From Haliea sp041746975 (GTDB lineage Bacteria > Pseudomonadota > Gammaproteobacteria > Pseudomonadales > Halieaceae): a DNA stretch of 12,243 nt. Position 1 is the first letter of the stretch. Every line of letters starts with the position of its first letter. The notes under the pieces are model-generated. The model worked only from the letters and a program-made list of their open reading frames with translations. It made no database searches and was not told where the DNA came from. The stretch lies in assembly GCA_041746975.1 (NCBI GenBank), contig JBGTGB010000112.1, forward strand, positions 1 through 12,243, read 5' to 3'. Below are positions 1-7,665 of the stretch, in pieces. The position numbers and the translations under genes were made by a program.

Positions 1-52
1 TGCTGTCACCGAGATAAACTTAGCCCAGAGAGGCAAGAAGAAGGCCGCGTAA
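1..52 (+). CDS. Possible C-terminal end of an upstream gene (partial)
   Basis: The frame starting at base 2 is open from the window edge to a TAA at 50-52 and reads AVTEINLAQRGKKKAA, a basic, lysine-rich tail that could end a real protein. The frame starting at base 1 is also open, to a TAG at 67-69, so openness alone proves little over such a short stretch. The TAA falls in the loop of the hairpin at 42-67. No family can be named from 16 residues. The main alternative is that this is simply intergenic DNA upstream of gap. Confidence 0.22.
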   Translation, partial: AVTEINLAQRGKKKAA

Positions 53-67
53 CCCGCTTCGCGGCCT
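42..67 (+). terminator. GC-rich hairpin, weak terminator candidate
   Basis: AGGCCGCG (42-49) pairs perfectly with CGCGGCCT (60-67) around a 10-base loop. No T-run follows on the plus strand, so it is not a canonical intrinsic terminator in that direction. On the minus strand the stem is followed by a moderately T-rich stretch (TCTTCTTGCC). It could end the putative upstream gene whose stop lies in the loop, or it could be a chance GC palindrome. Confidence 0.25.
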
Positions 68-157
68 AGCCCCACAGGGTCAACCAAAAGCGGACAACTC
101 ATGTGCTATAAAAACCGGACAGATCTATTTGCTACCAACAAAAAGTACCACTGCGCC

Positions 158-186
158 TTGCCCTCGGCAGGGCGGAACGGGATAAT
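158..186 (+). promoter_or_regulatory. Candidate sigma70 promoter for gap
   Basis: A -35-like TTGCCC (158-163, four of six consensus bases) and a -10-like GATAAT (181-186, five of six) are separated by exactly 17 bases. This predicts a transcript start near 193 and a leader of about 40 bases before the GTG at 235. It also argues against the TTG at 196 as the gap start, because that codon would sit almost on the transcript start. A second -10-like TATAAA at 107-112 lacks a -35 at proper spacing. Confidence 0.42.
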
Positions 187-221
187 ACGCGCCCGTTGGA
201 ACCCCGGATTTCCCCGCAGAC

Positions 222-227
222 AGGTGG
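222..227 (+). promoter_or_regulatory. Ribosome binding site that sets the gap start
   Basis: AGGTGG lies 7 bases upstream of the GTG at 235, normal Shine-Dalgarno spacing. The upstream in-frame TTG at 196 has no comparable purine-rich site. The GTG also gives a short N-terminus (MNERKRERPDDYF) before the conserved WKEREALAE segment, as in pseudomonad homologues. Confidence 0.5.
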
Positions 228-234
228 CAGACGA

Positions 235-1713
235 GTGAATGAACGCAAGCGAGAGCGCCCCGACGACTACTTCAGGGATTGGAAGGAGCGCGAGGCGCTG
301 GCGGAGGGCATGATCCCGCTGGTGGGAGAGCTCTCCCGCCGCAAGAACGTCAAGTGTTACATCTACGGCAAGCCGCTGGTCAACCAGGCGGTGACCCAGA
401 TCATGAAGGACCACCGGTATGTGCGCCAGGTAGAGGAGAACGAGCTGTCCGAGTTTGAGACCTTCCCGGTGATCAAGGCCCTGTCGGAACTCAACCTCGG
501 CCCCGCCCACATTGATATCGGCCGCCTCGCTGTGGAGTATTACGACAAGGGCGACGGCGCCGGCATGAGCGTCGAGGACTACGTCCGCCAGCAGGTGGCG
601 GACCTGATTGGCGCCGACACCAAACCCGTGGCCGACCCGGTGGACGTCGTCCTCTACGGTTTCGGCCGTATCGGCCGCCTGATGGCCAGGATCATCATCG
701 ACAAGACCGACGGTGGCGACTCCATGCGCCTGCGCGCTGTAGTCGTGCGCAGGGGCAAGGCTTCAGACGACCTCCTCAAGCGCGCCAGCCTGCTGCGCCG
801 GGATTCCGTGCACGGCGCCTTCGACGGTACCATCCGGGTCGATGAGGAGCGCCAGTCGTTTGTCGCCAACGGCAATGAGGTCAAGGTGATCTACGCCGAC
901 TCCCCCGCCAGCATCGACTACACCGCCTACGGCATCAACAACGCCATCCTGGTGGACAATACCGGTGCCTGGCGCGATGAAGCCGGCCTCTCCCAGCACC
1001 TGCAGGCGAAAGGTGTCAGCAAGGTTATCCTCACCGCGCCGGGCAAGGGCGAGATGAAAAATGTGGTTGCCGGGATCAACAACAATGTGATCGAGGATAG
1101 CGACCGGATTATCTCCGCCGCCTCCTGCACCACCAATGCCATTGTGCCCCCGCTGAAGGCCATGGACGACCAGTTCGGCATCATCAGCGGTCACGTGGAA
1201 ACCGTGCACGCCTACACCAACGACCAGAACCTTACCGACAATTACCATCATGCGGACCGCCGCGGCCGCAGCGCGCCCCTGAACATGGTTATCACTGAAA
1301 CCGGCGCGGCCAAGGCGGTTGCCAAGGTCCTGCCGCAGCTCGCCGGCAAGCTCACCGGCAATGCGATCCGGGTGCCGATACCGAACGTGTCCATGGCAAT
1401 ACTTAATCTGACCCTGGGCAAGGCTACGACCAAGGACGAGGTCAACGAGTTCATGCGTCATATGGCGCTGCACTCCGATATGCGCAAGCAGATCGACTAC
1501 TCCAACTCGCCGGAGGTGGTTTCCAGCGATTTTGTGGGTTCCCGCCACGCCTGTATATTTGATGCCCAGGCCACGATCGTCAACGGCACCCAGGCGGTGC
1601 TGTACCTGTGGTACGACAACGAGTTTGGCTATAGCTGCCAGGTGTACCGGATTCTGGAGCAAATGGCGGGCATCAACTACGCCCGCTATCCAAAGAAGTC
1701 ACTGGCGCGATAA
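235..1713 (+). CDS. gap: Glyceraldehyde-3-phosphate dehydrogenase, long form with N-terminal extension
   Basis: Phosphorylating GAPDH, interconverting glyceraldehyde-3-phosphate and 1,3-bisphosphoglycerate with a nicotinamide nucleotide in the cytoplasm. At 492 residues from the GTG at 235 it is much longer than the usual ~330. A helical-looking extension of about 140 residues (REALAEGMIPLVGELSRR and following) precedes the Rossmann domain, which opens with GFGRIGR (142-148). The catalytic cysteine is C298 in SAASCTTNAI and the general-base histidine is H325 in VETVHAYTND. DNEFGYS lies near the C-terminus. The architecture matches the long GAPDH of Pseudomonas, which I recall also lying near nqr. 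After the second beta strand the sequence is VVVRRGKASDD, without the aspartate that favours NAD+ in classical enzymes; NADP(H) use is inferred, not shown. It appears monocistronic, with its own promoter and a hairpin before nqrA. Confidence 0.93.
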   Translation: MNERKRERPDDYFRDWKEREALAEGMIPLVGELSRRKNVKCYIYGKPLVNQAVTQIMKDHRYVRQVEENELSEFETFPVIKALSELNLGPAHIDIGRLAVEYYDKGDGAGMSVEDYVRQQVADLIGADTKPVADPVDVVLYGFGRIGRLMARIIIDKTDGGDSMRLRAVVVRRGKASDDLLKRASLLRRDSVHGAFDGTIRVDEERQSFVANGNEVKVIYADSPASIDYTAYGINNAILVDNTGAWRDEAGLSQHLQAKGVSKVILTAPGKGEMKNVVAGINNNVIEDSDRIISAASCTTNAIVPPLKAMDDQFGIISGHVETVHAYTNDQNLTDNYHHADRRGRSAPLNMVITETGAAKAVAKVLPQLAGKLTGNAIRVPIPNVSMAILNLTLGKATTKDEVNEFMRHMALHSDMRKQIDYSNSPEVVSSDFVGSRHACIFDAQATIVNGTQAVLYLWYDNEFGYSCQVYRILEQMAGINYARYPKKSLAR

Positions 1714-1729
1714 AAGTTGTTCAAAATCA

Positions 1730-1758
1730 AAAGGCTGTTGCCCTGTGCAGTGGCCTTT
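1730..1758 (+). terminator. Hairpin after gap, imperfect intrinsic terminator
   Basis: Bases 1730-1741 pair with 1747-1758 as a continuous 12-bp stem with three G-U wobbles around the loop CCTGT. An A-rich stretch precedes it but only three Ts, which belong to the stem, follow before GGGAGG, so plus-strand termination should be inefficient. On the minus strand it would be followed by TTTTGATTTTGA, a better U-tract, but no minus-strand gene is evident. The right arm covers the place where the -35 of the nqrA promoter should lie. Confidence 0.4.
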
Positions 1759-1780
1759 GGGAGGCGGATTCGGCTATAAT
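1752..1780 (+). promoter_or_regulatory. Candidate promoter for the nqr operon
   Basis: A perfect -10 hexamer TATAAT lies at 1775-1780. With a 17-base spacer the -35 would be GGCCTT (1752-1757), a poor match to TTGACA, and there is no TG extension before the -10. The predicted transcript start is near 1787, leaving a leader of about 58 bases before the nqrA ATG at 1845. The weak -35 suggests either an activator or strong dependence on the -10. Confidence 0.5.
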
Positions 1781-1844
1781 GCCGCCGCTCCCCGACACGG
1801 TCCCGGCCGTCACAATCTTACTTTTGAATCCGAAGGCAGATCGT

Positions 1845-3191
1845 ATGATCAAGATTAAGCGGGGCATGGACATCCCCATCCAGGGCGCTCCGAAACAAGC
1901 CATTGAAGACGCCACCGCGGCGCGTGCCGTTGCCTTGGTCGGGCCCGACTACGTTGGCATGAAGCCGACCATGGAGGTCGACGAGGGTGATCGGGTCAAG
2001 GCCGGCCAGCTGCTGTTCACTGACAAGAAAACCGAGGGCGTACGCTACACAGCCCCCGCCGGCGGCGTCGTCGCGGCCATCAATCGCGGTGCCCGCCGGG
2101 CCCTGCAGTCGGTGGTGATCGAGGTCGAGGGCGACGCCTCGGAAAGCTTTCCCTCCTGGAGCGCCGAAGAAGCCCGGAGCCTGGACCCTCAGGCAATCCG
2201 CGACCATCTCAATCTCAGCGGCCAGTGGACTGCGCTGCGCACGCGCCCCTACAGCCGGGTGCCCGCCCTGGATGGCGAGGCAGCGGCTATTTTTATCACC
2301 GCGATGGATACCCATCCGCTGGCGCCAGACCCTACCGTCATTACCGCCGAGGAACCCGAGGCCTTCGCTCTGGGCCAGGACCTGCTCGCGCGCCTCACCA
2401 ACGGCAAAGTATATCTCTGTGCCGCCCCGGGCGCGGAACTGCCGCAGGGACAGGCCGGCAATATCGAGCTTGCGGAATTTGACGGCCCCCACCCCGCGGG
2501 CCTCGCGGGCACCCACATTCATTTTATCCTCGGCGGCGTCAGCCCGACAAAAGTCGTCTGGACCATCGGCTACCAGGAAGTGATCGCCTTTGGACGCCTG
2601 TTCCTGGACGGCCAGATCCACACCACGCGGGTGATCGCCCTGGCCGGGCCCCAGGTGGAGAATCCACGCCTGCTGCGCACCCGTCTGGGTGCTGACCTGC
2701 AGGCGCTATGCGCCGGTGAGCTGAAGGAGGGCGACAATCGTGTCATTTCCGGATCCGTCCTCGGCGGCCGCCGGGTGCAGGCACCAACTGCCTATCTGGG
2801 CCGCTATCACAACCAGGTAACCGCCTTGCTCGAGGGGCGTGATCGCGCATTCATGGGCTGGCTGTCACTGGGGACTGAAAAGCACTCGAGCCTCGGCATT
2901 TACCTGAGCAGCCTGTTTGGGCTCAAGCCCCTCGCCATGACCACGACCACCAACGGCAGCCAGCGCGCCATGGTGCCGGTGGGCACCTACGAGACCGTGG
3001 TGCCGCAGGACTACCTGCCCACCCACCTGTTGCGGGCACTGATCGTCGGCGACACCGAAACCGCCCAATCTCTGGGCTGTCTTGACCTCGACGAGGAGGA
3101 CCTGGCGCTGTGCACCTATGTATGCCCCGGCAAGTACGAGTACGGTCCCATTTTGCGGGACAACCTGACACGCATTGAGAAGGAGGGTTAG
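1845..3191 (+). CDS. nqrA: Na+-translocating NADH:quinone reductase subunit A
   Basis: Peripheral cytoplasmic subunit of the Na+-pumping NADH:ubiquinone oxidoreductase, implicated in quinone interaction. The 448 residues match the usual length and align from memory along their whole length with Vibrio NqrA: MIKIKRGMDIPIQG at the start, VGMKPTMEV, TAPAGGVV, LWTALRTRP-like QWTALRTRPYSRVPA, DGPHPAGLAGTHIHF, LGRYHNQV, MTTTTNGSQRAMVPVG and CTYVCPGKYEYG near the end. The ATG at 1845 is chosen because it begins exactly at the conserved MIKIKRG and has GAAGG (1832-1836) at 8 bases; an in-frame ATG at 1779 overlaps the -10 box and would add 22 non-conserved residues. It is the first gene of the operon, 3 bases before nqrB. 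Confidence 0.97.
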   Translation: MIKIKRGMDIPIQGAPKQAIEDATAARAVALVGPDYVGMKPTMEVDEGDRVKAGQLLFTDKKTEGVRYTAPAGGVVAAINRGARRALQSVVIEVEGDASESFPSWSAEEARSLDPQAIRDHLNLSGQWTALRTRPYSRVPALDGEAAAIFITAMDTHPLAPDPTVITAEEPEAFALGQDLLARLTNGKVYLCAAPGAELPQGQAGNIELAEFDGPHPAGLAGTHIHFILGGVSPTKVVWTIGYQEVIAFGRLFLDGQIHTTRVIALAGPQVENPRLLRTRLGADLQALCAGELKEGDNRVISGSVLGGRRVQAPTAYLGRYHNQVTALLEGRDRAFMGWLSLGTEKHSSLGIYLSSLFGLKPLAMTTTTNGSQRAMVPVGTYETVVPQDYLPTHLLRALIVGDTETAQSLGCLDLDEEDLALCTYVCPGKYEYGPILRDNLTRIEKEG

Positions 3192-3194
3192 ACC

Positions 3195-4397
3195 GTGGGA
3201 CTGCGCAAGATCCTGGACGGTGTCGAGCACCATTTCGAAGAAGGTGGCCGCTACAAGAAGTGGTACCCACTCTACGAAGCGGTGGACACTATTTTCTACT
3301 CGCCCGCCTCGGTAACCCGGAGTACGGCTCATGTGCGCGACGGGATCGACCTAAAGCGCATCATGATCACGGTATGGTTCGCCGCGTTCCCGGCAATGTT
3401 TTACGGCATGTACAACCTGGGCTTCCAGGCCAACGACATCCTTGCGGCCAGCGGCGGCCAGGTCGAGGGCTGGCGCGGCAGCCTGATTGCCACTTTCGGT
3501 GGCTACGATCCCACCAGCCTGTGGGACTGTCTCTTCTTCGGCGCCCTCTACTTCCTGCCCATCTACTTCGTCACTTTCGTGGTCGGTGGCTTCTGGGAAG
3601 TGCTGTTTGCGATGAAACGCGGCCACGAGGTCAATGAGGGTTTCTTCGTTACCTCGATCCTGTTCGCCCTGATCTGTCCCCCTGATGTCCCTCTGTGGCA
3701 GGTGGCGCTGGGCATCAGCTTTGGCGTGGTGATCGGCAAGGAAGTGTTTGGCGGCACCGGCAAGAACTTCCTCAACCCGGCGCTGACCGGCCGCGCGTTT
3801 CTTTACTTCGCCTACCCGGCGCAAATGTCCGGTGACGCGGTATGGACCGCGGTGGACGGCTACACTGGCGCCACCCCGCTGTCTGTAGTGGCCTCCGATG
3901 GCATGGCGGCCCTGCAGCAGCAGATCACCTGGATGCAGGCCTTCACCGGCTCCATTCCCGGCTCCATCGGAGAGACCTCCACTCTGGCGATCCTGATCGG
4001 CGGCGCACTGCTGCTGGTGACCCGCATAGCGTCCTGGCGCATCGTCGCGGGTGTGTTTCTGGGCATGGCGGCGCTGTCGACCCTGTTCAACATCATCGGC
4101 TCCGACACCAACCCGGCTTTTGCCATGCCCTGGTACTGGCACCTGGTGGTGGGTGGCTTCGCCTTCGGCATGATGTTTATGGCCACCGACCCGGTGTCCG
4201 CGGCCTACACCAATACCGGCAAGTTTGCCTATGGCATTCTTATCGGCCTGATGTGCGTATTGATCCGCGTCGCCAACCCGGCGTTTCCCGAGGGCATCAT
4301 GCTGGCGATCCTGTTCGCCAACCTGTTTGCTCCGCTCATGGACCACTTCGTGATCCAGTCCAACATCAAACGGAGGCTTGCCCGTGTCCAAGAATGA
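3195..4397 (+). CDS. nqrB: Na+-translocating NADH:quinone reductase subunit B
   Basis: Multi-spanning inner-membrane subunit of Na+-NQR; the family carries covalent FMN and riboflavin and forms much of the Na+ and quinone path. The 400 residues are slightly shorter than Vibrio NqrB, the difference lying in the loop around residues 75-110. Visible landmarks are the N-terminus MGLRKILDGVEHHFE, VNEGFFVTSILFAL (from residue 146), FGGTGKNFLNPALTGRAF, the flavinylation motif DGYTGAT with target T227, SWRIVAGVFLG, IGSDTNPAF, FMATDPVSA and PEGIMLAILFANLFAPL. The GTG at 3195 is used because AAGGAGGG (3180-3187), inside the last codons of nqrA, is correctly spaced and homologues start MGL(K/R). Its last 14 bases overlap nqrC. 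Confidence 0.97.
   Translation: MGLRKILDGVEHHFEEGGRYKKWYPLYEAVDTIFYSPASVTRSTAHVRDGIDLKRIMITVWFAAFPAMFYGMYNLGFQANDILAASGGQVEGWRGSLIATFGGYDPTSLWDCLFFGALYFLPIYFVTFVVGGFWEVLFAMKRGHEVNEGFFVTSILFALICPPDVPLWQVALGISFGVVIGKEVFGGTGKNFLNPALTGRAFLYFAYPAQMSGDAVWTAVDGYTGATPLSVVASDGMAALQQQITWMQAFTGSIPGSIGETSTLAILIGGALLLVTRIASWRIVAGVFLGMAALSTLFNIIGSDTNPAFAMPWYWHLVVGGFAFGMMFMATDPVSAAYTNTGKFAYGILIGLMCVLIRVANPAFPEGIMLAILFANLFAPLMDHFVIQSNIKRRLARVQE
4372..4376 (+). promoter_or_regulatory. Ribosome binding site that sets the nqrC start
   Basis: GGAGG within the end of nqrB lies 7 bases before a GTG at 4384 but only one base before the in-frame TTG at 4378. The GTG must therefore be the start, which makes nqrC overlap nqrB by 14 bases (4384-4397). 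Confidence 0.65.
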
Positions 4398-5157
4398 CGG
4401 CATCAGTAAAACCCTGCTGGTCGCCTTCGCCCTCTGCATTGTCTGCTCGGTGGTGGTATCCACCGCGGCGGTAATGCTGAAGCCAGCCCAGGAAGCCAAC
4501 AAGACCCTGGATCGCAAGCGCAATATCCTCGCCGCGGCGGGGATGCTTGAAGAGGGCGTGTCCATCGAGGAGCAGTTCGCCCAGATCCAGACCCGCGTCG
4601 TCGATCTGCGCAACGGCCGCTTCACCGATGACGTCGACCCGGCCAGCTACGAACCGGTGAAGGCCGCGAGAGACCCGTCTCGCTCCATGAACTTGAGCCA
4701 GGGTGAGGATATTGCCGGTATTGGCCGCCGCGAGGACTACGCTCTGGTCTACCTGGTGGAAACCGCCAGCGGGGAACTGGACAAGGTTATCCTGCCGGTG
4801 CGCGGTTATGGGCTTTGGTCCACGATGCTCGGGTTTATCGCCCTGGAGGCGGACGCCAACACCGTGGCCGGACTCGGCTTCTACGAGCACGGCGAGACCC
4901 CCGGCCTTGGCGGGGAGATAGACAACCCTCGCTGGAAGTCCCAGTGGCCAGGCAAACAGGTCTACCGCGACGGCGAAGTTGAACTCGCCCTGGCCAAGGG
5001 CAGTGTGGATCCCGACAGCGCTGACGCGCCCTGGCGGGTCGATGGCCTGTCCGGGGCCACTCTCACTGCCCGTGGTGTCACCTATCTGGTGCAGTTCTGG
5101 CTGGGTCAACAGGGCTACGAGCCGTTTCTCAATAATCTGAAAGCCGGGGAGGCCTGA
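4384..5157 (+). CDS. nqrC: Na+-translocating NADH:quinone reductase subunit C
   Basis: Membrane-anchored subunit with a periplasmic FMN-binding domain (FMN_bind family) that carries a covalently bound FMN in the electron path of Na+-NQR. The 257 residues match the family. One transmembrane helix lies at about residues 10-31 (LLVAFALCIVCSVVVSTAAV), followed by a soluble domain with ILPVRGYGLWSTMLGF, EHGETPGLGGEI and, near the C-terminus, the ApbE target DGLSGAT with acceptor T226. The GTG at 4384 is preferred over the TTG at 4378 because of the Shine-Dalgarno spacing and because Vibrio NqrC starts a similar distance before the helix. It overlaps nqrB by 14 bases, suggesting translational coupling, and ends one base before the nqrD start. 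Confidence 0.96.
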   Translation: MSKNDGISKTLLVAFALCIVCSVVVSTAAVMLKPAQEANKTLDRKRNILAAAGMLEEGVSIEEQFAQIQTRVVDLRNGRFTDDVDPASYEPVKAARDPSRSMNLSQGEDIAGIGRREDYALVYLVETASGELDKVILPVRGYGLWSTMLGFIALEADANTVAGLGFYEHGETPGLGGEIDNPRWKSQWPGKQVYRDGEVELALAKGSVDPDSADAPWRVDGLSGATLTARGVTYLVQFWLGQQGYEPFLNNLKAGEA

Positions 5158-5158
5158 C

Positions 5159-5820
<662 letters not shown>

Positions 5821-5821
<1 letters not shown>

Positions 5822-6429
5822 TGGAAGGGTATCTGAGTCTTTTCATTCGCGCAGTTTTCATCGAGAACATGGCGCTGGCCTTTTTCCTCGGCATGTGTAC
5901 CTTCCTGGCGATCTCCAAGAAAGTGCAGGCGGCCATCGGCCTCGGCATCGCGGTGATCGTGGTACTGACCATCACCGTGCCGGTGAACAACCTGATTTAC
6001 AACTACCTGCTGGCGGACGGCGCCCTGGCCTGGGCCGGGCTGCCGGATGTGGACCTGAGCTTCCTCGGCCTGCTGTCCTACATCGGCGTGATCGCGGCAA
6101 TTGTCCAGATCATGGAAATGTTTCTCGACAAGTATGTGCCGGCGCTCTACAACGCGCTGGGGGTGTTCCTGCCCCTGATCACGGTGAATTGCGCCATTCT
6201 CGGCGGCGTCCTGTTCATGGTGGAGCGCGACTACACCTTCGGCGAGAGCGTCGTGTTTGGTTCCGGCGCGGGTGTCGGCTGGGCGCTGGCGATCGTGGCC
6301 CTGGCGGGTATTCGCGAGAAACTCAAATACAGTGATGTGCCCGACGGCTTGCAGGGGCTGGGCATAACCTTTATCACTGTGGGTCTGATGTCGCTGGGCT
6401 TCATGTCCTTCGGCGGTATGAACCTCTAG
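5821..6429 (+). CDS. nqrE: Na+-translocating NADH:quinone reductase subunit E
   Basis: Integral membrane subunit of Na+-NQR, of the RnfA/NqrE family and homologous to NqrD, with about six helices in the opposite orientation. C26 in FLGMCTFLAISKK and C124 in LITVNCAILGGVLF correspond to the cysteines that, with those of NqrD, ligate the membrane iron-sulfur centre. Other landmarks are FIENMALAFFLGM, the MEMFLDKYVPALYNALG stretch, FGSGAGVGWALAIVALAGIREKL-like sequence in the last third, and a C-terminal FGGMNL. At 202 residues it is of normal family length. The ATG at 5821 shares its A with the TAA of nqrD, and GAGGAGGG (5808-5815 region) gives a strong ribosome binding site, so translation is probably coupled. 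Confidence 0.96.
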
Positions 6430-6441
6430 ACGGGTGTTGTT

Positions 6442-7665
6442 ATGAATCTGACGATTATACTTGGCGTCTCCATGTTCACGGTGACGGTGCTCACGCTGGT
6501 CGCGATTATTCTGGCCGCGCGCTCGCGCCTGGTCAGCAGTGGCCAGGTGTCCATCGAGATTAACGGCGAAAAGACCATACATGTGGCGGCCGGGGGCAAG
6601 CTGCTGCAGACCCTGTCCGAAACTGGCCTGTTCCTGCCCTCCGCCTGCGGCGGTGGCGGCACCTGCGCCCAGTGCAAGTGCATCATCACCGAGGGCGGCG
6701 GAGCCATGCTGCCCACCGAGGAAAACCACTTTACCCGCCGCGATGCGAAAGAGGGATGGCGCCTGAGCTGCCAGGCCGCGGTGAAGCAGGACATGAAGAT
6801 CAAGGTTCCGGAGGAGGTGTTCGGGGTCAAGCAGTGGGAGTGCACAGTCGACAGCAACCCCAATGTCGCCACCTTCATCAAGGAGCTGACCCTGCGCCTG
6901 CCGGAGGGGGAAAACGTGGACTTCCGTGCCGGCGGCTATGTGCAGCTTGAGTGCCCGCCGCATCATGTCAAGTTCGAGGACTTCGATATCGAGGAGGAGT
7001 ACCGCGGGGACTGGGAGCGCTTCGGCTTCTTCAAGCTGGAGTCGGTGGTGAAGGAGACCACCATCCGCGCCTACTCCATGGCCAACTACCCCGAGGAGCG
7101 CGGCGTGGTGAAGTTCAATATCCGCATCGCCACCCCACCTCCAGGCAGTGAGGGCATTCCTCCCGGCATCATGTCGTCCTGGGTGTTCAACCTGAAGCCC
7201 GGTGACAAGGTGAAGGTCTACGGGCCGTTCGGTGAATTCTTCGCCAAGGATACCGACGCGGAGATGATCTTTGTTGGCGGCGGTGCCGGCATGGCGCCCA
7301 TGCGCTCACATCTCTTCGACCAGCTCAAGCGCCTGAACAGCAAACGCAAGATTACGTTCTGGTATGGCGCGCGTTCGCTGAAAGAAATGTTCTATGTCGA
7401 AGACTACGACGGGCTGGCAGCGGAGAACGACAACTTCGAATGGCACGTGGCCCTGTCGGACCCCCAGCCCGAGGACAATTGGGATGGCCTCACCGGCTTT
7501 ATCCACAATGTGCTGTTTGAGGAGTACCTGAAGAACCATCCGGCACCGGAGGATTGCGAGTACTACATGTGTGGCCCACCGATGATGAATGCTGCGGTGA
7601 TCCGCATGCTCACCGACCTGGGCGTAGAACCGGAAAACATCCTGCTGGACGACTTCGGCGGCTGA
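6442..7665 (+). CDS. nqrF: Na+-translocating NADH:quinone reductase subunit F (NADH dehydrogenase module)
   Basis: Electron-input subunit of Na+-NQR: oxidises NADH on the cytoplasmic side and passes electrons through FAD to a [2Fe-2S] cluster. The 407 residues comprise an N-terminal membrane helix (about 3-25), a plant-type ferredoxin domain with ligands C69, C75 and C78 in ACGGGGTCAQC and C110 in LSCQAAV, then a ferredoxin-reductase domain. FAD binding is marked by RAYSMANYPEE (R209, Y211, S212), nucleotide binding by GGGAGMAPMRSH (279-290) and YYMCGPPMM, and the protein ends in the conserved DDFGG. It begins 12 bases after nqrE with only a weak purine site (GGGTG, 6432-6436). Its stop TGA overlaps the first ATG of apbE, and a strong terminator lies about 20 bases beyond the stop. 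Confidence 0.97.
   Translation: MNLTIILGVSMFTVTVLTLVAIILAARSRLVSSGQVSIEINGEKTIHVAAGGKLLQTLSETGLFLPSACGGGGTCAQCKCIITEGGGAMLPTEENHFTRRDAKEGWRLSCQAAVKQDMKIKVPEEVFGVKQWECTVDSNPNVATFIKELTLRLPEGENVDFRAGGYVQLECPPHHVKFEDFDIEEEYRGDWERFGFFKLESVVKETTIRAYSMANYPEERGVVKFNIRIATPPPGSEGIPPGIMSSWVFNLKPGDKVKVYGPFGEFFAKDTDAEMIFVGGGAGMAPMRSHLFDQLKRLNSKRKITFWYGARSLKEMFYVEDYDGLAAENDNFEWHVALSDPQPEDNWDGLTGFIHNVLFEEYLKNHPAPEDCEYYMCGPPMMNAAVIRMLTDLGVEPENILLDDFGG

Noticed and set aside
107..112. TATAAA as the -10 of a gap promoter
   Set aside because: No -35-like sequence lies at 16-18 bases; CGGACA (91-96) is only 10 bases away. The pair at 158-186 is better.
160..173. Short palindrome GCCC TCGGCA GGGC upstream of gap as an operator or terminator
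   Set aside because: Only four base pairs, easily expected by chance in GC-rich DNA, and no T-run follows.
196..234. TTG at 196 as the start of gap
   Set aside because: It lies about 3 bases from the predicted transcript start, has no ribosome binding site and adds non-conserved residues; GTG 235 has AGGTGG at 7 bases.
763..1662. Long minus-strand open frame opposite gap, and similar ones opposite nqrA (1818-2621), nqrB/nqrC (3351-4625, 4366-5382), nqrD-F (5749-6966) and apbE (8031-8567)
   Set aside because: All lie antisense to well-recognised genes, have low-complexity His/Gly/Ala/Gln- or Arg-rich translations and match no family I know. Long antisense frames are expected in GC-rich coding DNA.
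1779..1844. ATG at 1779 as the start of nqrA
   Set aside because: It overlaps the -10 box TATAAT and adds 22 residues absent from NqrA homologues, while ATG 1845 begins exactly at the conserved MIKIKRG.
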